From a gamma proteobacterium HTCC2207 (GTDB taxonomy: Bacteria; Pseudomonadota; Gammaproteobacteria; Pseudomonadales; Porticoccaceae): DNA of 64,000 nucleotides. The DNA lies in contig CAJJAU010000008.1 of assembly GCA_905182275.1 (NCBI GenBank), positions 1 through 64,000 of the forward strand, written 5' to 3'. Position 1 is the stretch's first letter. Each line of letters begins with the position of its first letter. A program made the translations under genes and the position numbers. The notes under the pieces were generated by a model. The model was not told the DNA's origin and made no database searches. It saw only the letters and a program-made list of their open reading frames with translations. Positions 17,907 through 25,604 of the stretch are shown piece after piece.

Positions 17907-19526
17907 TTATACGGTTTTTGTTTTTATACCTGAGAGGATATATTCGCTTAACTTTTCATCGGCCTCCTTCCCAAATAGAATGCGACAGGCTTCTTTGAGC
18001 CCCGGCGCCTGAATGATGTCCTCTCGACTAATAACTTGCTCAATCTTAGAGCGTCGGCGCAGAAAATCATCAAGTCTAGTTACCATTTCTCCCTGAGCAG
18101 CCAGTTTTATCTCGCCTCGAATGTACTCAGCATTCTCAATCAGGATCTCGGCGTTATCCGGATTGGATTCAATCAACTGCAAAATATCAAATGCACGTTG
18201 ACCATAGCGGCGCCATAGCCGCTGTGACAGGGGTTCCGAGGAGGGTGAGTCAGTAATACTATCCACGCCCATAGCGCTGGCCTGATTAAAATAGGCTTCT
18301 CTGGTGGCCTTATCAGGTTCGCCATACCACAGCTTTTTCAGGTGTGGGACTGTTATGCCCAGACCAGAAACAATATCGGCAATTTCATCGCCTACATTAA
18401 TACAGTCTGTCAGTTTGCCACCAAATATACTGATATGTTGCTCTTTGTTATTGACGTCAATAGCATGCTGGCGAGACAGCTTAAGCCAATCAGCCACATT
18501 GTTGTCGCCTTTGACGGCCAATGGACGCACACCGCAGCGCTCGGCAACAATATCATTTCGGGTAAAGGGGCGTTCAAGCTCAAGTAAGCGGTTGACATTA
18601 TCGAGCACAAACTCGCGATCTTCGTCGGTAATGCTTACCTGAGGGTCCTCGACCTGCGTATCTGTTGTGCCAATGCAGGTTTTTGGCCCCATTGGAATAA
18701 CAAAAAACAATCTGCCATCAGAGGCAAAAAACGCCAGTACTTTCGGGGTGGTGGCAATTCGGTCTACAACAAGATGAATACCTTTGGAAAATAAATGTCT
18801 GTACGCTGTGGTTTGGCCAGTGGCCAAATTATGCTTATCAACATAGGGACCACAGGCATTGATTAATGCCTTTGAGCGAATTTCAAATTGCTCGCCAGTG
18901 ATATGGTCTTTAACTGTGGTCACCCACAGGCCGTTTATTCGCTCGGAGCCAATCGATTCTAGGTAGTTTGATACAACACTGCCATTGTCCATGCTGGAGC
19001 GGATAAAGTTAAAAACAAATCTGGAGTCATTGTCATGCAGATAGCCATCGGAATACTCAAAGCCGCCGGCAATATTTTCTGTTCTGATGGCCGGTTCCAT
19101 TATCTTCAGGTGCTTTGGTGACAAATAGCGAGGCGGTTTGGTAAAAAAACGTCCAATGCCCCAATAGAGGATAGTGCCAAGAAAAACAAAAAATGGCGGT
19201 AACCTAAATCCTTTTTGAATGGTCGTCAAAAACCGTATCTCTTTTACTACAGAGGGGTAGCTTCGCATCAGCTGATTTCTACTTTTACACAGTTTATTGA
19301 CCAGTAAAAATTCATAATTCTCTAAATATTTTATGCCACCCCAGACTAGGTTAGAAGAGCTAGAACTGGTTGAGCCGGCAAAATCACCACGGTCAATCAG
19401 CGCGACCTGAACCCCTTTGGTCGCCAGCGAGGCGGCTGCGACAGCACCATTGATACCACCGCCTAAAATAAGCGTGTCGAAGGTGGTGGTACGCAATTTT
19501 TGCACATTAGTCTGGCGCAATATCAT
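17907..19526 (-). CDS. GlpD-like FAD-dependent glycerol-3-phosphate dehydrogenase family protein
   Basis: A 539-residue member of the GlpD/GlpA oxidase family. The N-terminal FAD-binding GGGINGAVAAASLA, the STSSSSSNLVWGGIKYLE segment, the GTTDTQ motif and RCGVRPL match glycerol-3-phosphate dehydrogenases, and the last about 120 residues form the helical C-terminal domain of that family. It would pass electrons to the quinone pool at the inner membrane. No glpK or glpF is nearby, so either G3P comes from elsewhere or the enzyme oxidises another polyol phosphate. Its start overlaps the stop of the SulP gene (ATGA), indicating translational coupling and a shared role. The annotation as GlpD family is firm; the substrate is not. 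Confidence 0.85.
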   Translation of the reverse strand: MILRQTNVQKLRTTTFDTLILGGGINGAVAAASLATKGVQVALIDRGDFAGSTSSSSSNLVWGGIKYLENYEFLLVNKLCKSRNQLMRSYPSVVKEIRFLTTIQKGFRLPPFFVFLGTILYWGIGRFFTKPPRYLSPKHLKIMEPAIRTENIAGGFEYSDGYLHDNDSRFVFNFIRSSMDNGSVVSNYLESIGSERINGLWVTTVKDHITGEQFEIRSKALINACGPYVDKHNLATGQTTAYRHLFSKGIHLVVDRIATTPKVLAFFASDGRLFFVIPMGPKTCIGTTDTQVEDPQVSITDEDREFVLDNVNRLLELERPFTRNDIVAERCGVRPLAVKGDNNVADWLKLSRQHAIDVNNKEQHISIFGGKLTDCINVGDEIADIVSGLGITVPHLKKLWYGEPDKATREAYFNQASAMGVDSITDSPSSEPLSQRLWRRYGQRAFDILQLIESNPDNAEILIENAEYIRGEIKLAAQGEMVTRLDDFLRRRSKIEQVISREDIIQAPGLKEACRILFGKEADEKLSEYILSGIKTKTV

Positions 19527-21301
19527 AGGAGTTTCACCGTTCCAGTAACATTACCTGTGGGTTTGGGGGGGTTAGTTTGCACTGCCTGAGTTACATGCAA
19601 GTTGATGCCCTTATCAATGTAGGTAATTGCATCATTAATAGTGGAAAACATGGTTTGTTTAGTCATGTAATCGCCCAGTGTTGAGGTTTTGATTGTATCT
19701 CTTACCGGCCCTATGGCATTGGTGATATAAAACTGAATGTCCTGTTTTTGTAAGTTTTCGATAACCTGCTGCAACATAACCACCGCAGTGCTATCGACTG
19801 TATTGATCGACTGCGCATCCAGCACGACAAATTTAAGGGCCTGCATATCACGCTGTTTCAGCCACAGGTACAGCACGGAAACAAAGTAGTCTTTGTTGGC
19901 AAAATAGAGGAGTGCATCAAACCTAAAAATCAACACGTCGTCACGAACACGGACATCAGCAAAGCAATTTATATTGCGATACAACTTGCCATTTTGGATC
20001 AAACCCAATTCAGTCATGTGGGGGGATGTGGTGTTATAGATCATCATAAGAATTGACAGGCTTACACCTATAAGCAGCCCCTCTTGAATACCAAGTATCA
20101 AGGTCGCCGAAAAAGTGATTAAGAGAATGTAGAATTCTCGTTTATTTTGGGCGTAGAGCGCCCTCATTTCGGCGTATTTAAACAGGCCTGACACAGAGAC
20201 AATAATAATCGCTGACAGCAGTACTTTGGGTAGAGGGTAAGAGACAAATAATGGTGCTACAACCAACATAGCAACACCGACAAACAGTGATGAAAACAGC
20301 GCCGAAACCTGGGTTTTTGCGCCGGCTTCTCTGAACGCTGCACTTCTGGAAAAGCTGGCCGACACGGGAAAGGCTCTGCACAGAGCGCCTACTAGATTGG
20401 CAGCGCCGACCGCTATTAACTCCGAGTTGGGTTGAGCATTCTTTCTGTCGGCTGGGTTTTCTAAAGACTTGCAGATTGACATGCTGCCCACATAGCCCAT
20501 CAATGCCACGGTGATAGCAACAGGCACCAAGGCTTCAAAATCAGACAGCGAAATATTGGGTAAGCTAAAAGAGGGTAATCCCTGGGGAATAGATGACACA
20601 ACATCGACCCCCATACTTTGAATATCCCAGACGCCAGAGGCGATCATTCCGAAGACTAGCAGGAACAGGGGCAAGGGCAGGGATGGAAAATGCCGTTTGG
20701 GCACTGTCATAATCAGCATGCCCAGACCGCCAATTCCCAGAGTCAGCCATGACCAATTAGGCGCTTGTAATATTAGCTGGTAAAGCAATGCAAAGATATT
20801 AGCGCCGCTGCCGACATCTACACCCAGCATAGTTTCAAGCTGAGTGCCGATAATGATCAGTGCTGCTGCCGAGGTATAACCCAAAATAACCGGATAGGAT
20901 AAAAAGTTGGCGATAAAACCAAACTTAAATAATCCTAGCCCCAATTGCAGCAGCCCCACCATCAATGTGAGTAGTATTGCCAATTCTAAATAACGTTCTG
21001 ATCCGGGTTCAGCCAGCACACTCAAACCGGTGATAATCAGAATAGAGTCAAGTGCTACAGGGCCCATTGATATTTTGTTCGAAGTGCCTAAAAGCGCATA
21101 GACAATCGGTGGAAAAATACAGGCATAGAGTCCATACTCCGGCGGTAATCCGGCTACAAGCGCGTAGCCCATACCCTGAGGGATCAGCACAAACGCAATG
21201 ACTAGCCCTGAGACAAGGTCGCTCTTAAAGGTGCCGCGACGATAGCCCTGCAGCCATACCGGGCCAGGGAATAGTTTACTCAGCATGATGTTTGCTAACA
21301 C
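19523..21301 (-). CDS. SulP-family anion transporter with STAS domain
   Basis: A 592-residue inner-membrane transporter. The signature PPEYGLYACIFPPIVYALLGTS lies in the first quarter, followed by about 12-14 hydrophobic segments and a cytoplasmic STAS domain from about residue 440 (KFVVLDAQSINTVDST with the conserved D-S). SulP proteins move sulfate, bicarbonate, dicarboxylates or other anions, often with sodium or by exchange. As first gene of the operon with a dehydrogenase, a glycosidase and a symporter, it may export or exchange an anion released in the pathway, such as sulfate or sulfite; that is inference. The start taken is GTG; an ATG five codons downstream is possible, and no strong ribosome site decides. 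Confidence 0.92.
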   Translation of the reverse strand: MLANIMLSKLFPGPVWLQGYRRGTFKSDLVSGLVIAFVLIPQGMGYALVAGLPPEYGLYACIFPPIVYALLGTSNKISMGPVALDSILIITGLSVLAEPGSERYLELAILLTLMVGLLQLGLGLFKFGFIANFLSYPVILGYTSAAALIIIGTQLETMLGVDVGSGANIFALLYQLILQAPNWSWLTLGIGGLGMLIMTVPKRHFPSLPLPLFLLVFGMIASGVWDIQSMGVDVVSSIPQGLPSFSLPNISLSDFEALVPVAITVALMGYVGSMSICKSLENPADRKNAQPNSELIAVGAANLVGALCRAFPVSASFSRSAAFREAGAKTQVSALFSSLFVGVAMLVVAPLFVSYPLPKVLLSAIIIVSVSGLFKYAEMRALYAQNKREFYILLITFSATLILGIQEGLLIGVSLSILMMIYNTTSPHMTELGLIQNGKLYRNINCFADVRVRDDVLIFRFDALLYFANKDYFVSVLYLWLKQRDMQALKFVVLDAQSINTVDSTAVVMLQQVIENLQKQDIQFYITNAIGPVRDTIKTSTLGDYMTKQTMFSTINDAITYIDKGINLHVTQAVQTNPPKPTGNVTGTVKLL

Positions 21302-21436
21302 TCATAGATCGGCTGTACCACCGGGATTGGCGCCTAGGATTAATGTTGCTGTGCAGAATGTTAGGACTCTTATCATTTTTAGTCTTCAAACTACTTAAGT
21401 CATTGCTGGATGCAAAAATAACCAACTAAATCATTG

Positions 21437-21464
21437 ATTATACTTGTGTCTTATATAATATACA
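21437..21464. promoter_or_regulatory. divergent promoter and candidate operator between SulP operon and reductase operon
   Basis: TGTCTTATATAATATACA (21447-21464) is a partial palindrome that shares its first 11 bases with the site near 13926. A perfect TATAAT (21454-21459) lies inside it for the plus-strand genes, and a minus-strand TATAAT (21442-21437) lies just beside it for the SulP operon. Both -35 regions are poor, as expected for regulated promoters. The remainder of the 197-base gap shows no gene. Confidence 0.5.
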
Positions 21465-21498
21465 TTTAATATAATTCCGCAACAAACGAGAGTCAAAA

Positions 21499-22458
21499 AT
21501 GTCGAAAAAAGATGAAGAAAATATTGGTCTTGGCCTGTGGAAGATACCCAATGATCAATGCGCTGAAACTGTTTATCGCGCCATCGAGGTGGGGTATCGG
21601 CATTTGGATAGCGCCTGCGACTATGGCAATGAAATCGAGGTAGGGCAGGGAATCTCCAGAGCACTGACGGACGGCCTCTGTGTTCGTGAGGAATTAACCG
21701 TAACCTCCAAGCTGTGGAACACCTATCACTGTCCAGAGCATGTAAAACCTGCGTTGGAAAAAATACTGTCCGACCTTAATCTGGATTATCTGGATTCTTT
21801 TCTTATTCATTTCCCTATAGCTCAGGCGTTTGTGCCCTTCGATGAGCGTTATCCGCCAGAATGGTTATATGACCCTGAAGCTGAAAATCCAGGCATGAAA
21901 TTGTCTCAGGTTCCACTGTCAGATACCTGGGGTGCTATGGAAGAATTGGTGTATCAAGGATTGGTCAAGCGCATAGGTGTATGTAACTACAACTCAGGGC
22001 TGCTCCATGATCTGATGTCCTATGCCATTATAAAACCAGCGGAGCTCCAGATAGAAGCTCATCCTTACCTCAGTCAGGAACCACTCATTCGGTTGGCTAA
22101 AAACTATGGCATGGCAGTCACGGCGTTTTCACCCTTTGGTGCGCTTTCCTATGTTGAATTAGAGATGGCCGGCGCCGATGAATCTGTATTAACCCAGGAA
22201 ATTATCACCCAGAGCGCTGATAAATATAACAAGACACCCGCTCAGATTGTGTTGCGTTGGGGTGTTCAGCGAGGTTGTTCGGTCATCACGAAGACCACTA
22301 AAACAGAGCGCTTGCAGGAAAATCTAGATGTCTTTGATTTCGTCCTGACAGATGGTGAAATGAAGGCAGTCTCTGCACTCAATAAAAATCGCCGATTCAA
22401 TGACCCGGGCAAATTTTGTGAATCTGCCTTTAATACTTTTTACCCGATCTACGATTAG
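21499..22458 (+). CDS. aldo/keto reductase (xylose-reductase-like)
   Basis: A 319-residue NAD(P)H-dependent carbonyl reductase with the complete AKR tetrad: Asp and Tyr in LDSACDYGNE, Lys in TSKLWN, His in LIHFP. The insertion after the His segment (PFDERYPPEW...) and the end NRRFNDPG...FYPIYD resemble the fungal D-xylose reductase branch rather than the YdhF-like branch. It would reduce an aldose or an aldehyde intermediate to an alcohol, or run in reverse. A GAGAG ribosome site precedes ATG. It is the first gene of a two-gene unit with the dioxygenase and is divergent from the SulP operon. Confidence 0.9.
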   Translation: MSKKDEENIGLGLWKIPNDQCAETVYRAIEVGYRHLDSACDYGNEIEVGQGISRALTDGLCVREELTVTSKLWNTYHCPEHVKPALEKILSDLNLDYLDSFLIHFPIAQAFVPFDERYPPEWLYDPEAENPGMKLSQVPLSDTWGAMEELVYQGLVKRIGVCNYNSGLLHDLMSYAIIKPAELQIEAHPYLSQEPLIRLAKNYGMAVTAFSPFGALSYVELEMAGADESVLTQEIITQSADKYNKTPAQIVLRWGVQRGCSVITKTTKTERLQENLDVFDFVLTDGEMKAVSALNKNRRFNDPGKFCESAFNTFYPIYD

Positions 22459-22469
22459 GAGTCCGCTTA

Positions 22470-23444
22470 GTGACCTACCAGAGCAATATGCTTGAAGATC
22501 TTGAATTCAACAATGATCACTTCCCGTCTATTATTTTAAACAATGGCTCGATAAAGACATTGGAGCAGGCTCAAGCCTGGATAAATCAAAATCAGGCGAC
22601 TATAAAAAAAGAACTCGCCTGCACTGGCGCTGTTTTATTTAGAGGGTTTCCCGTGAGCGATGCAGTCAGCTATGACGCTTTCTTTTCGGCATTCGGTTAC
22701 GACAACTTCACCTACAAAGAATCGCTTTCAAATGCGGTGCGGATCAACTATACCGACCTAGTGTTCAGCGCCAATGAAGCACCAAAAAATGTAGAAATCT
22801 ATCTTCACAGTGAAATGGCGCAGACGCCTGTTTTCCCCAACATTATTTCCTTGTTTTGTGAAAAAACGGCAATTACTGGGGGTGCAACCATTTTATGCAG
22901 ATCAGATGTTGTCTACCAAAAGGTCGCAGCCGCTGAACCTCAGCTAACGGAAAAACTGTCTAGTGTAGGTGTTAAATATACCAACAGAATTCCAGCGGCT
23001 GATAACGCTGACTCGGCACAGGGCCGCGGCTGGCAAAGTACATTGAGTGTTGAAACTCGAGACCAAGCGGAGCAGAAATTACGTAATCTGGGATACACAT
23101 GGCAGTGGCATTCAGATGGATCCCTGTCGGCACAAACCAGAGCTCTTTCGGCTATCAAGTCTATCGAAAATGGTAGGCAGGTTTTCTTCAATCAGATTAT
23201 TGCGGCCTATGAAGGGTGGGAGGGTGTTAAGGACGATCCTTCAGTAGGGTTGTGTTTTGGCGACGACTCACCAATTCCTAGCCACTTTTTGGATAGCATC
23301 TGTGACATCGCCTCTGAAACGGCCTACGACCTTGTATGGCAGGATGGTGATGTTGCCGTCGTTGATAATCATCTTTCAATGCATGGCCGTAGACCCTACT
23401 CTGGAGATCGTGTGCGCAGAGTATTGGTAACTCTGGGTCTGTGA
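22470..23444 (+). CDS. Fe(II)/2-oxoglutarate-dependent dioxygenase, TauD/TfdA family (SyrP-like)
   Basis: A 324-residue PF02668-type dioxygenase. Metal ligands are H113 and E115 (LHSEMAQ) and the distal H305 (MHGRRP); R316 or R317 should bind 2-oxoglutarate. The carboxylate ligand is Glu rather than the Asp of TauD, as in the SyrP-like branch. Such enzymes hydroxylate a carbon, sometimes releasing sulfite from sulfonates. It starts with GTG eight bases after AGGAG that overlaps the reductase stop, so the two are translated as a pair. Next to a sugar-importing and glycoside-cleaving operon this enzyme is unusual: it suggests the substrate carries a group that must be removed oxidatively. Substrate unknown. 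Confidence 0.88.
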   Translation: MTYQSNMLEDLEFNNDHFPSIILNNGSIKTLEQAQAWINQNQATIKKELACTGAVLFRGFPVSDAVSYDAFFSAFGYDNFTYKESLSNAVRINYTDLVFSANEAPKNVEIYLHSEMAQTPVFPNIISLFCEKTAITGGATILCRSDVVYQKVAAAEPQLTEKLSSVGVKYTNRIPAADNADSAQGRGWQSTLSVETRDQAEQKLRNLGYTWQWHSDGSLSAQTRALSAIKSIENGRQVFFNQIIAAYEGWEGVKDDPSVGLCFGDDSPIPSHFLDSICDIASETAYDLVWQDGDVAVVDNHLSMHGRRPYSGDRVRRVLVTLGL

Positions 23445-23461
23445 TTTAACCGTAACTGACC

Positions 23462-23521
23462 ACCTCAGTCATGGTTCTGGATAGGGTATTCGTTAACCCT
23501 ATTCTAATTAATCACTGAGGT
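23462..23521. repeat. nested inverted repeat after the dioxygenase gene
   Basis: Outer arms ACCTCAGT (23462-23469) and ACTGAGGT (23514-23521) are perfectly complementary over 8 bp. Inside, ATAGGGT (23481-23487) and ACCCTAT (23496-23502) form a 7-bp hairpin. It begins 17 bases after the dioxygenase stop and may end that transcript, but no T run follows. Confidence 0.5.
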
Positions 23522-23589
23522 ATCACCATCAACCGGAATGATTTGGGCAGTGATAAAAGTATCTGCCTTAGATACCAACATGATGGCAA

Positions 23590-23802
23590 CGCCAGCGCCA
23601 CGGGGCTCTCTGGCGCTAACCCGGATAGAGTTAAGCAAGCCGGTGATTGCTGCGGTGGAGGGTGCGGCTGTTACCGGAGGTATGGAGCTTGCGATGTGGT
23701 GTGATATTCGGGTTATGGCTGAGAATGCGTATTTTGGTGTGTTTTGCCGCCGCTGGGGGATTCCTCTTTCGGATGGTTGGACTGTGCGCCTGCCCCAGAT
23801 TG
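23590..23802 (+). pseudogene. enoyl-CoA hydratase (crotonase) remnant
   Basis: An in-frame stretch reads like the middle of a crotonase: RIELSKPVIAAVEGAAVTGG, then ELAMWCDIRVMAENAYFGVF with CRRWGIPLSDG and TVRLP. This covers the oxyanion-hole glycine region (GAAVTGGMEL) and the part just after it. The upstream part of the protein, including the first oxyanion strand (CAGADL), is missing or unreadable, and the fragment runs directly into a terminator with no C-terminal half. There is no credible start or ribosome site. It is a deletion scar, and no related fatty-acid or carnitine genes are nearby. The rest of the 544-base stretch between the dioxygenase and the next gene holds only this, a nested inverted repeat and AT-rich promoter-like sequence. 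Confidence 0.72.
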
Positions 23803-23836
23803 AAAAAACCCCGCACTGAGTTGTGGGGTTTTTTTT
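23803..23836. terminator. strong terminator, usable in both directions
   Basis: A-run then CCCCGCA paired with TTGTGGGG (one G-U pair) and eight T (23829-23836). The stem extends through A-T pairs on both sides. It caps the crotonase remnant. Confidence 0.85.
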
Positions 23837-23988
23837 GCCTGAAAAATAGTCGGCGTGGCATCTGGGAATAGAATTATCTGATAGCTATTTTTATTAGATT
23901 TAATAGCGCAATTAATGCAATAAACCTTTTAATGACGCTATAATATGCCTACGACCTGTAAGGGTATTAATTTTTTGAGGATGCACCT

Positions 23989-24627
23989 ATGACTATGGAA
24001 TTTATTAATTTACTCACTCGCTGGGGCCATGTTTTATTTGGCATCACTTGGATTGGAATGCTTTACTACTTTAACTTTGTACAGGGCGGCTACTTCAAGC
24101 AGGCTTCAGCAGAAGGGTTAGCCGACGCTAAAGCGAAGCTAGCACCCAGTGCGCTCTGGTGGTTCCGTTGGGGTGCTATGTGGACCTTTGTTACGGGTAT
24201 TATTTTGTTAGGTATGGTGCATGGTTATGGCCAGCTAAATAACTACATTGTAGTTGGTGCTACCATGGGTACACTGATGGCGGCTAACGTTTGGATGGTT
24301 ATATGGCCAGCACAAAAAATAGCGTTAGGTATTGTTGAAGGCGGCGATAAGGCCGCTGCAGGCGCCAAGGCGTTGCTTGCGTCACGTACCAACACGTTAT
24401 TTTCTGCACCAATGTTATTTGGTATGTTTGCCGGCCCACACTACCCAGGGTACGGTTACGGCACTGCTGTTGGCGGAACCGGACTGATCGTGGCTTTAGT
24501 TATTATCCTCGCATTAGAAGTTAATGGTCTTAAGGGTAAGCAGGGTCCTATGACGACTGTAAAAGGCGTGATTGGCTCAAGCTTGGCACTGACTGCTGTG
24601 ATGATTGGCGCTCTTAACTTTCTATAA
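23989..24627 (+). CDS. PuuD-like (urate hydroxylase membrane domain) protein, short form
   Basis: A 212-residue membrane protein with about five hydrophobic segments. WGHVLFGITWIGMLYYFNFVQG at the start, WWFRWGAMWTFVTG, and ANVWMVIWPAQK match the membrane part of PF06181 proteins (annotated as urate hydroxylase PuuD). Full PuuD enzymes have about eight helices and a C-terminal cytochrome c domain, both partly or wholly missing here: no CxxCH is present. So a urate oxidase function is doubtful; a small membrane protein of unknown role is a safer reading. No purine or uric acid genes lie nearby. The ribosome site TTGAGG precedes ATG by eight bases, and it has its own terminator. Confidence 0.65.
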   Translation: MTMEFINLLTRWGHVLFGITWIGMLYYFNFVQGGYFKQASAEGLADAKAKLAPSALWWFRWGAMWTFVTGIILLGMVHGYGQLNNYIVVGATMGTLMAANVWMVIWPAQKIALGIVEGGDKAAAGAKALLASRTNTLFSAPMLFGMFAGPHYPGYGYGTAVGGTGLIVALVIILALEVNGLKGKQGPMTTVKGVIGSSLALTAVMIGALNFL

Positions 24628-24644
24628 AGCCTCAAATGACAGTT

Positions 24645-24679
24645 AAAACCGGTGTTTGTTGACAGGCACCGGTTTTTTT
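24645..24679 (+). terminator. rho-independent terminator
   Basis: AAAACCGGTG (24645-24654) and CACCGGTTTT (24667-24676) form a perfect 10-bp stem with a 12-base loop, and the T run extends to 24679. It follows the PuuD-like gene by 17 bases. Confidence 0.93.
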
Positions 24680-24778
24680 ATGCCTGATGTTTTTATATCA
24701 TGGCCAATAACAGCGTATAATTGCCTGTAGAGTGGTTTTATTAAATCTAAAGCGGATAACAAGGAACTAACAGTTACC

Positions 24779-25549
24779 ATGGACAAAAAACCAAGATCGC
24801 CGATTGTCGCTGAACGAGACGATATGATTGGGCGCACGACTTCCGATAAACGCGCTGATCAGGCAAACTCAAAAACAAGCGCAACATCAAGCACTGGGCT
24901 GTCTGGGCCCATGAGGTCGCTGGTGTTACTGACGTTTTTTGGTTTGATCGGAGCGGGTCTTTTTGGTTGGTCTGAGTATCAACAGCTTTCAAGTAAGCAT
25001 GAAAATTTGCAAAGTCGCTTCGAATTACTTGAATCACGTTTGAGTAGCACCGATGAGTCAGTTACGCAGTCAGGTGCCGCCATGCAGGTCAATATTAGCA
25101 AGCATAGTGATGAGTTAAAGAAGCACTGGAGCGAAATTAGAAAGCTTTGGGGTGTCACCAATGATATTAACAAAACCAAGATTTCAGATAATAAAAAGGA
25201 TATCGCATTTTTGGCTAAGCAACGGCTTGCTATTGAGCAGTCGATTAAAAATTTGGGCAAAAAAGTCGAAAAAGACAGTGATACAGTGAGTGATGTTGGG
25301 CTCAACTATCTGACGTTGACTGAGGAGTTAAACACCGCTAATCAGGCGCTACGTAATTATGTTGATCAACTTAATCAGTTAAAAGCTACTACAGCTAAAA
25401 CTAACCAAGCCCAGTCAGATAATACCGATGCGATTGCGGCCATGGACAGTTTTCGACGAAAAACTACCCAGAAAATCTATGACTTAGAGCAACGAGCGGC
25501 TGTGCCTTCGCCAATTGTCTTGCCTGAGACGCCAATATCTGAGCCTTAA
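24779..25549 (+). CDS. uncharacterised single-pass membrane protein with long coiled coil
   Basis: Not recognised. A 256-residue protein with a polar N-terminal about 40 residues, one membrane segment (LVLLTFFGLIGAGLFGW, about 44-62), then a long helical region (about 65-240) rich in heptad-like leucines and charged residues (KHENLQSRFELLESRL; KQRLAIEQSIKNLGKKVEKD; LTEELNTANQALRNYVDQLNQL), and a short proline-rich end. The topology suggests an inner-membrane anchor with a periplasmic coiled coil, as seen in envelope or division scaffolding proteins. It lies 55 bases upstream of sbcB on the same strand. No enzyme motif was found. Confidence 0.75.
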   Translation: MDKKPRSPIVAERDDMIGRTTSDKRADQANSKTSATSSTGLSGPMRSLVLLTFFGLIGAGLFGWSEYQQLSSKHENLQSRFELLESRLSSTDESVTQSGAAMQVNISKHSDELKKHWSEIRKLWGVTNDINKTKISDNKKDIAFLAKQRLAIEQSIKNLGKKVEKDSDTVSDVGLNYLTLTEELNTANQALRNYVDQLNQLKATTAKTNQAQSDNTDAIAAMDSFRRKTTQKIYDLEQRAAVPSPIVLPETPISEP

Positions 25550-25604
25550 AAACCTCAGCGCAGAGGACAGTGTTTGATCACCAACAGAGGTTAGTTGTGA
25601 CATT

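Noticed and set aside
21301-21498. CRISPR-like or phage attachment repeats near the divergent promoter
   Set aside because: Only one short motif pair, no regular spacing, no spacer pattern and no integrase nearby.
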